Shown here one piece after another: positions 8,501 to 17,454 of a stretch of DNA of 64,000 nt. Where the stretch lies: contig NZ_SZVO01000021.1 in the NCBI RefSeq assembly GCF_005280585.1, forward strand, positions 1-64,000, written 5' to 3'. Made by a program: the position numbers and the translations under genes. The notes under the pieces were generated by a model. It did not search any database, was not told the origin of the DNA, and saw only the letters and a program-made list of their open reading frames with translations. Source of the DNA: Dyadobacter frigoris. GTDB lineage: Bacteria; Bacteroidota; Bacteroidia; Cytophagales; Spirosomataceae. Each line of letters starts with the position of its first letter. Within the stretch, counting starts at the first letter, position 1.

Positions 8501-9601
8501 TTAATTGTAAATGTCTGTCAGCTTTATCCGTACGATGCGACAATTCTCCAATCCTGCCCCCATTCCGTAACCTAACAATACATAATCCTTAAAAAAATGA
8601 ACAGCAGTGTAACAAAATGAGCCATCCGGATCTTTCTCAAGAATTTTCCTGTGCTGCCAGGTTTTACCTTCATCTTTGGAAACAGCCATTGTGAGCGGCG
8701 TGCGTTTGCTTTTAAAATAACCTTCTCCTTTTAAACCATTGTTGTTCCAAATCAGGATTAAATCTCCAGAAGCAGGAATTCGGGCAATGGTAGCAGGCGA
8801 TATGGGCGACGGAATGGTACCTGGCACTACCGGGCTCCATGACTGTGCGTTATCCTTTGAAAAAGAAAGATACTGGACTCCGCCATTGGCACGGATGTTC
8901 ATCATAATTTCGCCGTTTTTAAGCTCAACAACACCGGGCTCCTGCGTAATCACGCTATCCGGATTTGGCACCGACTGGCCTGATTTCCAGATTATTCCAT
9001 TATCATCTGAGTAATAACATCTTATAGTTCCACGGTTATTCCATTTACTTCCGGCAGTTTTGTGCCGGGAAACAGGCACCAATATTCTTCCGTTGCGCAG
9101 CAGTTTGACCCTACTATTATTTACAACAAAATATCCTTTTTCATTGGTTATGCAGGGCTTTGGTTCACCCCACGTTTTTGCTTCATCTTTTGAAATCCGT
9201 ATGAAAGGAATACAGTCGTCGAGCGAATTTTTGCGGGCATAAATCATCGCAATCTGACCATTCGCCATTCGCAGAAGCGATACCGACATGATATTCATTT
9301 TGCCTTCGTTTTTCACAACCACCGTGTCTCTGTCTGTCCAGGTTTCACCACCATCAGATGAAAAACGTGCCGACAGGTCCGCTGGCGAAAAATCACCCGA
9401 AGATGAGCCGCTGTAACGTGAATACAGAAACATAATCCGTCCGTCCCTCAATGTGATAAAATCTCCTTCACTGTTTCGTGGATTATTTTCCTTTGATTTT
9501 ATATCCAGAACAACACGCTTGATAGCCTCCGGGTCATGTTGTGCAACAACATCACTGGCAAACAGCATTGATAAAAAACAGAGGATCCTGACAACTTTCA
9601 T
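8501..9601 (-). CDS. BNR/Asp-box sialidase-like secreted protein
   Basis: A 366-aa protein with a clear signal peptide (residues 1-20, ending VVAQ). It has a six-bladed sialidase-type fold marked by five Asp-box-like turns: SSDGGETW, SKDEAKTW, SDDNGIIW, SKDNAQSW and SKDEGKTW. Members range from true exo-sialidases to proteins acting on other acidic sugars, and the full arginine triad cannot be confirmed by eye. It is the first gene of the nine-gene minus-strand operon. Its promoter region carries the candidate GntR operator at 9647-9661. The NanM-like mutarotase in the same operon supports an acidic-sugar substrate, but no NanA, NanE or NanK homologue is present. Confidence 0.78.
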   Translation of the reverse strand: MKVVRILCFLSMLFASDVVAQHDPEAIKRVVLDIKSKENNPRNSEGDFITLRDGRIMFLYSRYSGSSSGDFSPADLSARFSSDGGETWTDRDTVVVKNEGKMNIMSVSLLRMANGQIAMIYARKNSLDDCIPFIRISKDEAKTWGEPKPCITNEKGYFVVNNSRVKLLRNGRILVPVSRHKTAGSKWNNRGTIRCYYSDDNGIIWKSGQSVPNPDSVITQEPGVVELKNGEIMMNIRANGGVQYLSFSKDNAQSWSPVVPGTIPSPISPATIARIPASGDLILIWNNNGLKGEGYFKSKRTPLTMAVSKDEGKTWQHRKILEKDPDGSFCYTAVHFFKDYVLLGYGMGAGLENCRIVRIKLTDIYN

Positions 9602-9646
9602 TCCGCAGTATGGGATTGCGATTTATAATAAGAAATTTATAATTTT

Positions 9647-9661
9647 ATTTGTAGGACAAAT
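9647..9661. promoter_or_regulatory. Candidate GntR/FCD operator palindrome
   Basis: The sequence ATTTGTAGGACAAAT is a perfect 6-bp inverted repeat with a 3-nt spacer. It lies in the divergent gap between the sialidase-like gene and the GntR regulator. The TTTGT-n3-ACAAA form resembles operators known for FadR-subfamily regulators. It overlaps the -7 element of the minus-strand promoter, a position where binding would block transcription. Confidence 0.55.
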
Positions 9662-9690
9662 ATATAAATAATATTTAAGTATAAAAGCAA
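9657..9690 (-). promoter_or_regulatory. Bacteroidota-type promoter of the sialidase-headed operon
   Basis: On the minus strand a TATATTTG box (9664-9657) matches the TAnnTTTG -7 consensus. A TTG (9690-9688) lies 23 nt upstream, within the spacer range described for Flavobacterium and Bacteroides primary sigma promoters. The start codon follows about 55 nt after the -7 box. Confidence 0.5.
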
Positions 9691-9768
9691 TTGTATTTAA
9701 AAAATAATTAGAGCTGATTCTTTCATTATTTTTTAAACTTTACCTTACCTTGCAACCAAAAAAATTCA

Positions 9769-10470
9769 ATGACAGGCAAAAAAAACGGCGCGCTTAAACC
9801 CATGGAAAGCTTGTCGCTGACAGACAGAGTAGAAACGATTCTTCGGCAATATTTTACTGAGAATAAATTCAAACCGGGTGATGCAATTCCCAATGAACTG
9901 GATATGGCCAAGAAACTCAACGTTAGTAGAAACGTTGTACGCGAGGCATTGAGCCGCTTACGAATGCTCGGAATGATTGAAGCCAGGCCAAGAAAAGGAA
10001 TGGTCATGACGCAGCCTGATCTTTTTACTGGCATGGAAAAGGTACTTAATCCGTTCATACTTGGCCGGGATAGTTTGAATGAAATATTTGAGCTTCGGCT
10101 GATCATGGAAATGGGAATCGCTGAGTTTCTTTTTGCCCGTAAAACCGATAAAGATTTAGCAGAGCTCGAAGCAATCATAAATAGACAGGCAAGTCCATTA
10201 GTCGCCTCCAAAGAGGAAGAAGTTGCCTTCCATGGAAAACTCTATCATATGACCGGAAATGAAACATTTAAGCGGTTTCAAACTTTACTAATGCCTATTT
10301 TTGATCATGTCTTTAAAGAATATTCTAATCCGGAAATTTTTACTGAAACAATTAATCCGGTAACTCACTATGACTTGTTCTTACTACTAAAAAATGGGAC
10401 GCCGGACGAATTCAGAAAAGGTATGCATAGCCATCTTGCCGTATATTTCCCCGTCACTGAAACATCTTAA
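9769..10470 (+). CDS. GntR-family transcriptional regulator, FCD (FadR) subfamily
   Basis: A 233-aa regulator. The winged helix-turn-helix (about 18-85) contains ELDMAKKLNVSRNVVREALSR. The all-helical FCD ligand domain (about 95-230) has candidate metal-binding histidines in AFHGKLYH and MHSHL. FCD regulators usually sense the organic-acid substrate or an intermediate of the adjacent pathway. It is divergent from the sialidase-headed operon and convergent with the enolase gene, whose 3' end it overlaps by 17 bp. It is therefore the obvious local repressor, with a candidate operator at 9647-9661. Confidence 0.88.
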   Translation: MTGKKNGALKPMESLSLTDRVETILRQYFTENKFKPGDAIPNELDMAKKLNVSRNVVREALSRLRMLGMIEARPRKGMVMTQPDLFTGMEKVLNPFILGRDSLNEIFELRLIMEMGIAEFLFARKTDKDLAELEAIINRQASPLVASKEEEVAFHGKLYHMTGNETFKRFQTLLMPIFDHVFKEYSNPEIFTETINPVTHYDLFLLLKNGTPDEFRKGMHSHLAVYFPVTETS

Positions 10471-11818
10471 TATAATGTTTTGACGGAGTGAGAATTCCTC
10501 CGCTACTGGAATAATAGTCATCGTCAAGCTCAAAAACGCCATTACGAACCTGTGTCCATGAGGCTCCGGCCAACGGATGATAACCAAGCATTTTCTGCCA
10601 ATTTGCATAATTCATATTTCCATTGGTTTCGATCATGCCCATTTCCAAACCAGGAAAAGGCTGCAAACGCGCTGCAAGGTTTTTGTTCCAGTCAATCAGG
10701 ATTGGATTTACCGTAAGATCGGCACAAATACAAGGCACATTCCGCTCATATGCCAGTTTGGCTATTTTCATGGACTGGCTTAAAGATTTGGCAATACCCT
10801 TCAGAACAAATGCCCCATACCCCTGTTCCAGACGTTTAACAGCGTCCAATTCGGTATGGATACTTTCATCAGCAGCCATTCGTACACCAATTCCGGCAAC
10901 ACTTTCATTGTTAGTTTCAGAAAGGGGTTCTTCCACAAAAAGTATTTGGCCCAATGCTCCTATTTTCTCAGCATGATCAAGCAATTTCAAAAGTGTTTCC
11001 TTTTTTTCGTACCGCCCATTGGCGTCCAGTGTGTAAATAAGTTTGCCATCCTGCGTTTGAGAAGTAGTCCTGTTTTTCAGCAAACGGTGTATTGCTCCCA
11101 TTCTTGCCTTATCTTTTTCCAGCATTTCCGCCTGACTTCCAGGCTGACCCGTTTTTATCTTAATAATAAAATACCCCTGGTCAACAGCCTCAGTCACGTC
11201 TTGTTCAGTCATTCCGTAGGAAACCTGGAACATGACCCCAACCTTCTTGTTACGCGCTGAAAGTGCTTCTCTGTAATCAACAGGTATCATTTCATCAAAA
11301 TTTTCAAACCGGTTCTCGGAAGCATATAATAACCATGCGGCATTATCAACGCTGATCAGAGAGTTAAATACGAAATTGACATTCAACTGATCACTTCCTG
11401 TAATGTGCACAGCCTCTTTTTTCAGTTCAGGCAAAATATTATCCTGCAGGCCAATAGGCGTCTCAAATGATGTTCTTTTCACCAGCTGCAAGGCCCGTTC
11501 AGTAACTGCATACATCAGTGCATTCCCTCCCACTTCTGAGTAATGCGAGAAGAGATCTGCATCGCCATAAAGAACACTTTGAGTACCAATTCCAATGCAG
11601 CTGCTTGATCCCGAACGGAGTTGGGAAGCAGTTTGCCAAAGTTCCGTCAGATAGCCTCCCTTAAATCCAAAAGGTTTCAGTAAAGACTCTCTTTCAAAGT
11701 TAGAATTGGTCGTTTCAACCCGGATCGATTTCAAGGATCTGTACATGGGAAGTTTTAATGAAAGTTCATTTAAAGAAGTCAAAATAGCAGCGCTTTTGAT
11801 AAAATCTCGTCTGTTCAT
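10454..11818 (-). CDS. Enolase-superfamily (mandelate racemase/muconate lactonizing) protein, exported
   Basis: A 454-aa protein. It begins MNRRDFIKSAAIL, a twin-arginine-like signal, so export to the periplasm is likely. The superfamily catalytic set can be traced: KxK in FIIKIKTG, metal ligands Asp in TLDANGRY, Glu in FVEEPLS and an acidic residue in AADESIH, and a second lysine in FVLKGIA. The reaction is probably dehydration or racemisation of a sugar acid. It is the distal gene of the SusCD-headed block and overlaps the upstream ceramidase-like gene by 4 nt (ATGA). Enolase-superfamily enzymes are usually cytoplasmic, so a Tat-exported member is unusual. Confidence 0.75.
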   Translation of the reverse strand: MNRRDFIKSAAILTSLNELSLKLPMYRSLKSIRVETTNSNFERESLLKPFGFKGGYLTELWQTASQLRSGSSSCIGIGTQSVLYGDADLFSHYSEVGGNALMYAVTERALQLVKRTSFETPIGLQDNILPELKKEAVHITGSDQLNVNFVFNSLISVDNAAWLLYASENRFENFDEMIPVDYREALSARNKKVGVMFQVSYGMTEQDVTEAVDQGYFIIKIKTGQPGSQAEMLEKDKARMGAIHRLLKNRTTSQTQDGKLIYTLDANGRYEKKETLLKLLDHAEKIGALGQILFVEEPLSETNNESVAGIGVRMAADESIHTELDAVKRLEQGYGAFVLKGIAKSLSQSMKIAKLAYERNVPCICADLTVNPILIDWNKNLAARLQPFPGLEMGMIETNGNMNYANWQKMLGYHPLAGASWTQVRNGVFELDDDYYSSSGGILTPSKHYIKMFQ

Positions 11819-13170
11819 CTTTTCAAAACCTGCTCTATTGCTTTTGCAAGCACTTCTTCCACCTCAGGTGCAACACCGGAAACAATGTCGCCGGTTTCGT
11901 AGCCACCCTGAGAATAAGCGATTTTGGTGCCGATATAACCTGGCCCATATTCTTCATAAGCCGCGGTACAAACATATTCTCCGCTGGGCCTCAGCTTTTG
12001 GGCGGCCAGCTGATATTCCACAAACAGCTCGCCGGGAACATTGAGCAGCCAAACTTTACCCAATCGCAGGGAAGAAATATTAACTGCTGTTTTGTCCATT
12101 GATCGCTGATACCAAGCCAGCTTTTCAGCCGCACGGTATCGCTCGGAAAGAGTTGCCTTTTGATCTGACAAGCGTTTTCTCAAATCCTCTTCTATAATAT
12201 TTTTGCCCAAAGGAAGAATAATCCCTACATTTTTCCACGACATCTCGTCAGAGGTAATTCGCCTCTTTTTGGTCGAATCCCAGGCTTTTTTCATGGCAAT
12301 TTCTACCCTGGCAGCAAGTACAGGACGCATTGGGACAGAACCGTCGTTGTATTTTCCGGCCGAAATGTTGCCGCTGGCCCCGTTAAAATTAATATGCGGT
12401 ACTCCGTTTAAAGACTTTTCTCTTGCATTGCGGGCAATGCCTATAAATTCACAGGTAACATCGCCTTTTCCATAATAACTTTGCGGATGGGTTGTGTAAT
12501 AGGACATGACTACGATGGGCTTATCTCCATTCCAAAGACTGACACTTTTCAGCCAGGGATCTATCAGGCCTTCCGGAGCAGTAATTGCAGCAGGATCTTT
12601 CGAACTGCTCCACCGAATAATAGCCACCTTCCCGTCAGGCCCTAAAATTCTCCGGTTGGATGCTACGCTATCAACTTTTGCCTGTCCGAAACCAATATGG
12701 GTTACTGGCTGTGCATTTTTAATTGCCTCGGTTACAGCCGCCGCTACGTTATTTATCACTTTTGAAACAAAGGGATTATCTATGCTGGTGCCGCCCAGAC
12801 CATATTGCTCTAATATTTTTTCAATAGTAAAATCACATCTTACACCGTCATGCTGGTGAAGCACATGAACAGAAACCCGGTCAATTGTTGTGTTGGCGGC
12901 CTGAGCTAATTGTTTTCGCCACACATCCTGCCCTTCGTTGGAAATACCAATCCAGTCAACCGCGCACAATACAATCGGTTTTTGGTCTGATAAGATCACG
13001 ATCCCGCGTGCACTTAGCGGATCGGTAACTGACCGGGCAATTGCGTAAGCGACCGGACTGCCAACCGGCGGCGTGGCATCGACATTAAAAACGCCGACCC
13101 GAATTTGACCGGCAATTGTTAAATGCGTTATCGAAAACAAAAGCGCTACAAGAAATCCGGTTTTATACAT
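11815..13170 (-). CDS. Neutral/alkaline ceramidase N-terminal-domain-like enzyme (copy 1)
   Basis: A 451-aa secreted protein. I place the start at the ATG at 13170 because MYKTGFLVALLFSITHL forms a clean signal peptide; an ATG nine codons earlier exists. Family features are TPPVGSPVAY near the start, HVLHQHDG with candidate zinc-binding histidines, YYTTHPQSYY, and FNGASGNISAG with a nucleophile-like serine. It lacks the separate C-terminal domain of true bacterial ceramidases (about 650-700 aa), so the substrate need not be ceramide. It is clearly paralogous to the 15879-17321 gene. Confidence 0.72.
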   Translation of the reverse strand: MYKTGFLVALLFSITHLTIAGQIRVGVFNVDATPPVGSPVAYAIARSVTDPLSARGIVILSDQKPIVLCAVDWIGISNEGQDVWRKQLAQAANTTIDRVSVHVLHQHDGVRCDFTIEKILEQYGLGGTSIDNPFVSKVINNVAAAVTEAIKNAQPVTHIGFGQAKVDSVASNRRILGPDGKVAIIRWSSSKDPAAITAPEGLIDPWLKSVSLWNGDKPIVVMSYYTTHPQSYYGKGDVTCEFIGIARNAREKSLNGVPHINFNGASGNISAGKYNDGSVPMRPVLAARVEIAMKKAWDSTKKRRITSDEMSWKNVGIILPLGKNIIEEDLRKRLSDQKATLSERYRAAEKLAWYQRSMDKTAVNISSLRLGKVWLLNVPGELFVEYQLAAQKLRPSGEYVCTAAYEEYGPGYIGTKIAYSQGGYETGDIVSGVAPEVEEVLAKAIEQVLKR

Positions 13171-13221
13171 TGTTTCATTTTTTATGCTAATATTCATTTC
13201 AAACCGATTATCAAAACATTC

Positions 13222-13584
13222 TTAAACCTGGGGAGCCCAGTAAGTGCAATGTCCGTCTTCTGAAACAGGTCCGGCAAAGAGTAGACATCCGCCGCATTCT
13301 TTCCCATCTTTAACCGGTATCCAAAGTTTGCAATTGCCGCATTGTTTGTCCTGAATCGGTGACAGGCCGACGTATCCCAATGCCTTTCTCTTTTCTACAT
13401 CAACAGCATCAACTCCGGTAAGATCCTCACAGGGATTGACCTTTGCGACAGGACTTGTATTTTTGTTGGCCACTGTTTTTTTTCTTCCTGCACAACTGCT
13501 TAGCAAAAACCCGCCTGTTGAAACCATTAAACTCAGTCCAAAACAGTGTTGCAGGAACTTCCTGCGTTCAATTTCCTTTGTCAT
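13222..13584 (-). CDS. High-potential iron-sulfur protein-like electron carrier
   Basis: A 120-aa exported protein. It has an RRKFLQHCFG twin-arginine-like N terminus, a hydrophobic stretch, and a possible lipobox (LLSSC, Cys31). The C-terminal half has Cys82-x2-Cys85, Cys97/Cys100 and Cys113, followed by Trp116. The spacing C-x2-C-x14-C-x12-C matches HiPIPs, which carry one [4Fe-4S] cluster at high potential in the periplasm. It lies between a dehydrogenase-like propeller and a ceramidase-like enzyme. It may be the electron acceptor of the former, which has no cysteine of its own. Another small exported Fe-S protein is the alternative. Confidence 0.72.
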   Translation of the reverse strand: MTKEIERRKFLQHCFGLSLMVSTGGFLLSSCAGRKKTVANKNTSPVAKVNPCEDLTGVDAVDVEKRKALGYVGLSPIQDKQCGNCKLWIPVKDGKECGGCLLFAGPVSEDGHCTYWAPQV

Positions 13585-13655
13585 ATTTTCAAACTGTTAC
13601 TTAATAAAAAAAAGCTTCGTCCCCTTCCCGATTCGAAAATCGTGCGGGTGCCGAA

Positions 13656-15788
13656 TTAAATTGCCAGTGAATTCCTCACTCCCGTAATGGCCTTTTTCAC
13701 ATCCTCACTGGCTCCCTCTTCGAGTTTCTGAAGACCTTTTACAATGCTTTTATCCGCTTCTTTTTTATTTTTTGATCTTTTAATTCCTTTGGTCAACCCG
13801 TTCAAACCTGCGATTTGCCAGTTTTTTTCAGTTTTGGATAAAATAGAAATCAAACTGCTGATTTCATTTTTACCATTACGGGATCCGGCCACAAAGGCGA
13901 AGTCTTCTATGAATTTCAATTTCCCTTCCGAGCTTTTATTAAAAAATACTCCTCTGCTTAGCAAAAGTTCCGGAAAGTCAGCCGAAGAGCCCTGATTTGA
14001 ACTTAATATGGCCAGTCTGTAGGATGCATTTTCTGCCTGTTTTTCGGCAATATTTACCAAAATCGGCAGAACCTCTTTTTCTGAAAATTGTCCCAGACTG
14101 AGCGTCGCCTGAAAAGCCACCTGAGGAGACACATCTTCTGTTAGTTTGATGATTTTAGGAAGGTATTGCGGGTATTTTTCTGCAAGCACCAAACCATGTT
14201 CGCGAACACCTGGTTCGGTATCGTTTAATGCTTTTTTTACAATTTCCTCATCCAGAGAATTTAATCCTTCCAAAACGTAAAATATGTGCAGGCGGCCTCT
14301 TGCATTCTTGCTTTCAGTGAAAGTTTTTTTCAGCAATGCAACCATGCTCATGTCCTGCCTTTCCAGCAACATACGCTGCACAGTGAGTCGCCACCATTGG
14401 TTGGGATTTGATAGTAAGGCTACCAATTCTTCTGATTTTTTGGCACTTAGATCAGGAAGTTGGACATCACGTTTCTGTCCGTTTGTGGGAAACACGCGCC
14501 AGATTCTGCCATACTTATCCCCGTTGGTAAAATCCATGTCCGATTTCAAATCTTCGGGAATTGAAACCGGCGTTTCTATGTGCTGCCGGTACATATCCAC
14601 AATGTAGAGATAACCATCGGGGCCAACCGTGAAATTTGCCGGACGAAACCAGGTATCGGTAGCGGCCAGAAATTCATGATCTTTTTCCTTGTCGTCCCTT
14701 GATGCCAGGTAGACTGGCTGGCCGGAAACTGACTTTAAAACGTCACGGTGGACCAGATTTCCTGACACATCTCCTGTAAATATGGAACCGTAAAAAGATG
14801 CGCCAAAACCATCACCGCCATAGAAAGTACCACCCGACGCTCCCGTGAAATGGTCACGGGCATATTCTTTATAACCTGATTTCAATGAATCATATTTTGC
14901 CTGGCGCCGGTTGCTTCTTTGCTGCCGCCAGTAAGGTGTTTCCGACTTTTGGAACATGACAAGTTCGTGATCCGAAATATTGGTTTCAGAACGGTAAGTG
15001 GGCATGAAATTGTGTCGGTGAATGTAGCGGGACGCGATGGGCGACTGCTGTATATGAAGCGTGTTTTGAGTTACAAAACGATGCCCCCAGTCATCCAGGG
15101 CTAAACCAAATTGCCCTGAACCTGATTCAACTTCAAACAACCCACGATCCAACCGAAAGCGAAAATCACCTCCGCTAACATCCAGAGCAGCAGCACCAGG
15201 ATTTCGTTTAGAGGTAATTTGGCCGCCTTGTCCGTGGTTATTGGCATATATCCAGTTATCGACCCCGAAGCGAAGACTGGTGATCTGGGCCTCAGAATTC
15301 TTTGCAAAAAAGCCTGTGAAAAGTATCTCTTTTACATCCGCTTTAAAATCCCCGTTTGTATCTTTCAGATATAAAATATCAGGCGCAGCGGTAACAATAA
15401 GTCCTCCTTTCCAAGGCAAAACAGAAGTGGCGCTGGGCAATTCTTCTGCAAAAACATAGGATTTATCAATCTTCCCGTCGCCGTTTGTATCTTTCAGCAA
15501 ACGTATCCTGCCCTTAAAATTACCAGGTTTGGCATCATAAGGATAATCCCCCATTTCTACCACATACACGTTTCCATGTTCGTCAAAAACCATGTCAACC
15601 GGCAACAATACGTCAGGTTCTGTAACAAATGGTTCTATCCCAAATCCTTCCTGAAGCTGAAATGTCTTCATTGATTCCTGCGGGGAAAGGCCTTTTACAT
15701 AACGCTGTGCAAAACCGGGAAAATATAAAAACAGAAAGACTGATAAAACAAAAAAATCAAGTCTGTTCTTTGAAAATATAGTCATCAT
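13656..15788 (-). CDS. PVC-type membrane-bound dehydrogenase-like protein with HEAT-like tail, no haem motif
   Basis: A 710-aa exported protein. A signal peptide (residues 5-27) is followed by a propeller (about 45-430) with NVYVVEMGD and two LKDTNGDGK-type calcium-loop repeats. An alpha-helical HEAT-like region (about 450-700) follows. Relatives usually add a cytochrome c domain with CxxCH; this protein contains no cysteine at all and ends at RNSLAI. It may therefore pass electrons to the HiPIP-like protein encoded 71 nt downstream, or have lost redox function. It is co-directional with SusCD and the ceramidase-like genes. Confidence 0.75.
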   Translation of the reverse strand: MMTIFSKNRLDFFVLSVFLFLYFPGFAQRYVKGLSPQESMKTFQLQEGFGIEPFVTEPDVLLPVDMVFDEHGNVYVVEMGDYPYDAKPGNFKGRIRLLKDTNGDGKIDKSYVFAEELPSATSVLPWKGGLIVTAAPDILYLKDTNGDFKADVKEILFTGFFAKNSEAQITSLRFGVDNWIYANNHGQGGQITSKRNPGAAALDVSGGDFRFRLDRGLFEVESGSGQFGLALDDWGHRFVTQNTLHIQQSPIASRYIHRHNFMPTYRSETNISDHELVMFQKSETPYWRQQRSNRRQAKYDSLKSGYKEYARDHFTGASGGTFYGGDGFGASFYGSIFTGDVSGNLVHRDVLKSVSGQPVYLASRDDKEKDHEFLAATDTWFRPANFTVGPDGYLYIVDMYRQHIETPVSIPEDLKSDMDFTNGDKYGRIWRVFPTNGQKRDVQLPDLSAKKSEELVALLSNPNQWWRLTVQRMLLERQDMSMVALLKKTFTESKNARGRLHIFYVLEGLNSLDEEIVKKALNDTEPGVREHGLVLAEKYPQYLPKIIKLTEDVSPQVAFQATLSLGQFSEKEVLPILVNIAEKQAENASYRLAILSSNQGSSADFPELLLSRGVFFNKSSEGKLKFIEDFAFVAGSRNGKNEISSLISILSKTEKNWQIAGLNGLTKGIKRSKNKKEADKSIVKGLQKLEEGASEDVKKAITGVRNSLAI

Positions 15789-15878
15789 TTTAAATTAATT
15801 CTTTGACTGTTCGCAATTGAAAAAGGAGCCCAATTGTAAAATTTAATATTAAATTAGGTCTCCTTTCATACTTTTCCA

Positions 15879-17321
15879 TCATTTTTGTAATAAAACCTTC
15901 ATTGCTTTCATCAGCACAACTTCCACTTCGGGAGCCACATTCGAACCCAGTTCGCTTACTTCATATCCTCCTCTTTTATACGCATCAGCCGTGCCAATGT
16001 AGCCTGGTCCCATATCGCCATAAGCGGCCATAGCCACAAATAAGTCAGGCCGCTGGGCCTTTGCAGCAAGCTGATATTCAACAAAAAGTTCGCCGGGCAT
16101 ATAAAGTATTCTGGCATTTTTTATCTTCAGACAGCCCAAATCTATTTTATTTCCACTTTCGCTTCTACGCAGCCAGGCCATCTTTTCCGCGTTTCCATTA
16201 TTTTTTTTTAGTAGTTCATTAGTCAGCAATAATTCTTTCTGCATTTTAAACAGATATTTGGCTGGCGGCAAAACGACCGGTTCTACTACCCAATCAATAT
16301 CTTGCGCTTTGACAACCTCCCGTTTGGTCGATTCCCATGCGAGCTTCATACCTTCGGCGAGCCGTTCTGCAAAAATCAAGCGGTTTTTATGCGAGCCGTC
16401 GTTATACTTTCCGGCTGCAATATTTCCACCCGCTCCATTAAAATGAATGTGGATCGCATCGGGTTCTGCCAGCTGGCGGTAAAAACGGGCCACACCGGGA
16501 AAATCCGGATTCACAACGCCGGTCCGATAATAACTTTGCGGATGCGTTGCGTAATAGCTCAGTACAGCAACCGGTTTATCATTATTCCAAAAACTTATCA
16601 GCGACAGTTCAGGATCAATCAATCCCTCCGGTTCGGCACGCACCAGCGAATCCTTTGTGGTGGACATACGCGTCAACCGCACTTTGCCGGAAGCATCGTA
16701 AATATTTCTGTTAGACGCGACTTTGAATACCTTCGATTTACCCAAACCGATATGTGTAACGGGCTGGGATTTGCCAAGAGAATTACGCACTGCAATGGTC
16801 AGCTGCCGGATACATTCTCTTGCAAAAGTACCTTCGAAATTGGTTGGGTGAATAATTGCCGGATCTATTCCTGCCTCCAGAAGAACCTGTTCAGCGCCGG
16901 GATCATAACCGGGGGCATCATGCTGATGCAGCACATTCACCGTAACACGATTAGGAACAGTTCCGGCAGCAGCGGATATCGCATTTCTAAACTGATCCAT
17001 CCCTTCATTTCCTATCCCGAGCCAGTCCACTGCACACATGACGATTGGCAATCCTGAACCAAATAAAATAATTCCTTTTGCCCGTAAACCAAGATCCCAT
17101 TTATTAATTTCAGGATCATAAGCCAAATGGCTTCCTACCGGAGGGGTAACGTCCATGTCAAAGGACGACAACCGAACCGTGTCGGAAAGCTGAGTTCGTA
17201 AAATAGGATCAACCTTTGCATATAACAATGTATTCCGGGTAAGTACTACCAATAAAATAAGGCATATTTTACCAAAATAATCCATACGAAACAGGCTAAA
17301 ATAAGAGCTGTAAGAATTCAT
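15879..17321 (-). CDS. Neutral/alkaline ceramidase N-terminal-domain-like enzyme (copy 2)
   Basis: A 480-aa secreted paralogue of the 11815-13170 protein. Shared landmarks in the same order are TPPVGSHLAY, VLHQHDAPGYD, YYATHPQSYY, FNGAGGNIAAGKYNDGS and the closing EEV/EVVLMKAM region. A signal peptide is present whichever start is used. The ATG at 17285 (MDYFGKICLILLVV) gives the more usual length, and the annotated start adds 12 residues. Note GAGGN here against GASGN in copy 1 at the position of the family nucleophile: the serine is replaced by glycine. The gene follows SusD by 133 nt. Confidence 0.72.
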   Translation of the reverse strand: MNSYSSYFSLFRMDYFGKICLILLVVLTRNTLLYAKVDPILRTQLSDTVRLSSFDMDVTPPVGSHLAYDPEINKWDLGLRAKGIILFGSGLPIVMCAVDWLGIGNEGMDQFRNAISAAAGTVPNRVTVNVLHQHDAPGYDPGAEQVLLEAGIDPAIIHPTNFEGTFARECIRQLTIAVRNSLGKSQPVTHIGLGKSKVFKVASNRNIYDASGKVRLTRMSTTKDSLVRAEPEGLIDPELSLISFWNNDKPVAVLSYYATHPQSYYRTGVVNPDFPGVARFYRQLAEPDAIHIHFNGAGGNIAAGKYNDGSHKNRLIFAERLAEGMKLAWESTKREVVKAQDIDWVVEPVVLPPAKYLFKMQKELLLTNELLKKNNGNAEKMAWLRRSESGNKIDLGCLKIKNARILYMPGELFVEYQLAAKAQRPDLFVAMAAYGDMGPGYIGTADAYKRGGYEVSELGSNVAPEVEVVLMKAMKVLLQK

Positions 17322-17454
17322 AAAATTTGCATAAAAAAAATAAACGTTTTCAACTTTCTGCCTTCAATATTGGGCTGATATAACCGGTTAATTCTATAGC
17401 TTCGCCAAAGAAATTAACCTGTTATTCTTTGAGCTGATTATAGTTACGAATTCA

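Noticed and set aside
8501-10470. A sialic acid catabolic operon
   Set aside because: A sialidase-like protein and a NanM-like mutarotase are present, but no NanA, NanE, NanK or NagA/B homologue was found, so the substrate is left open.
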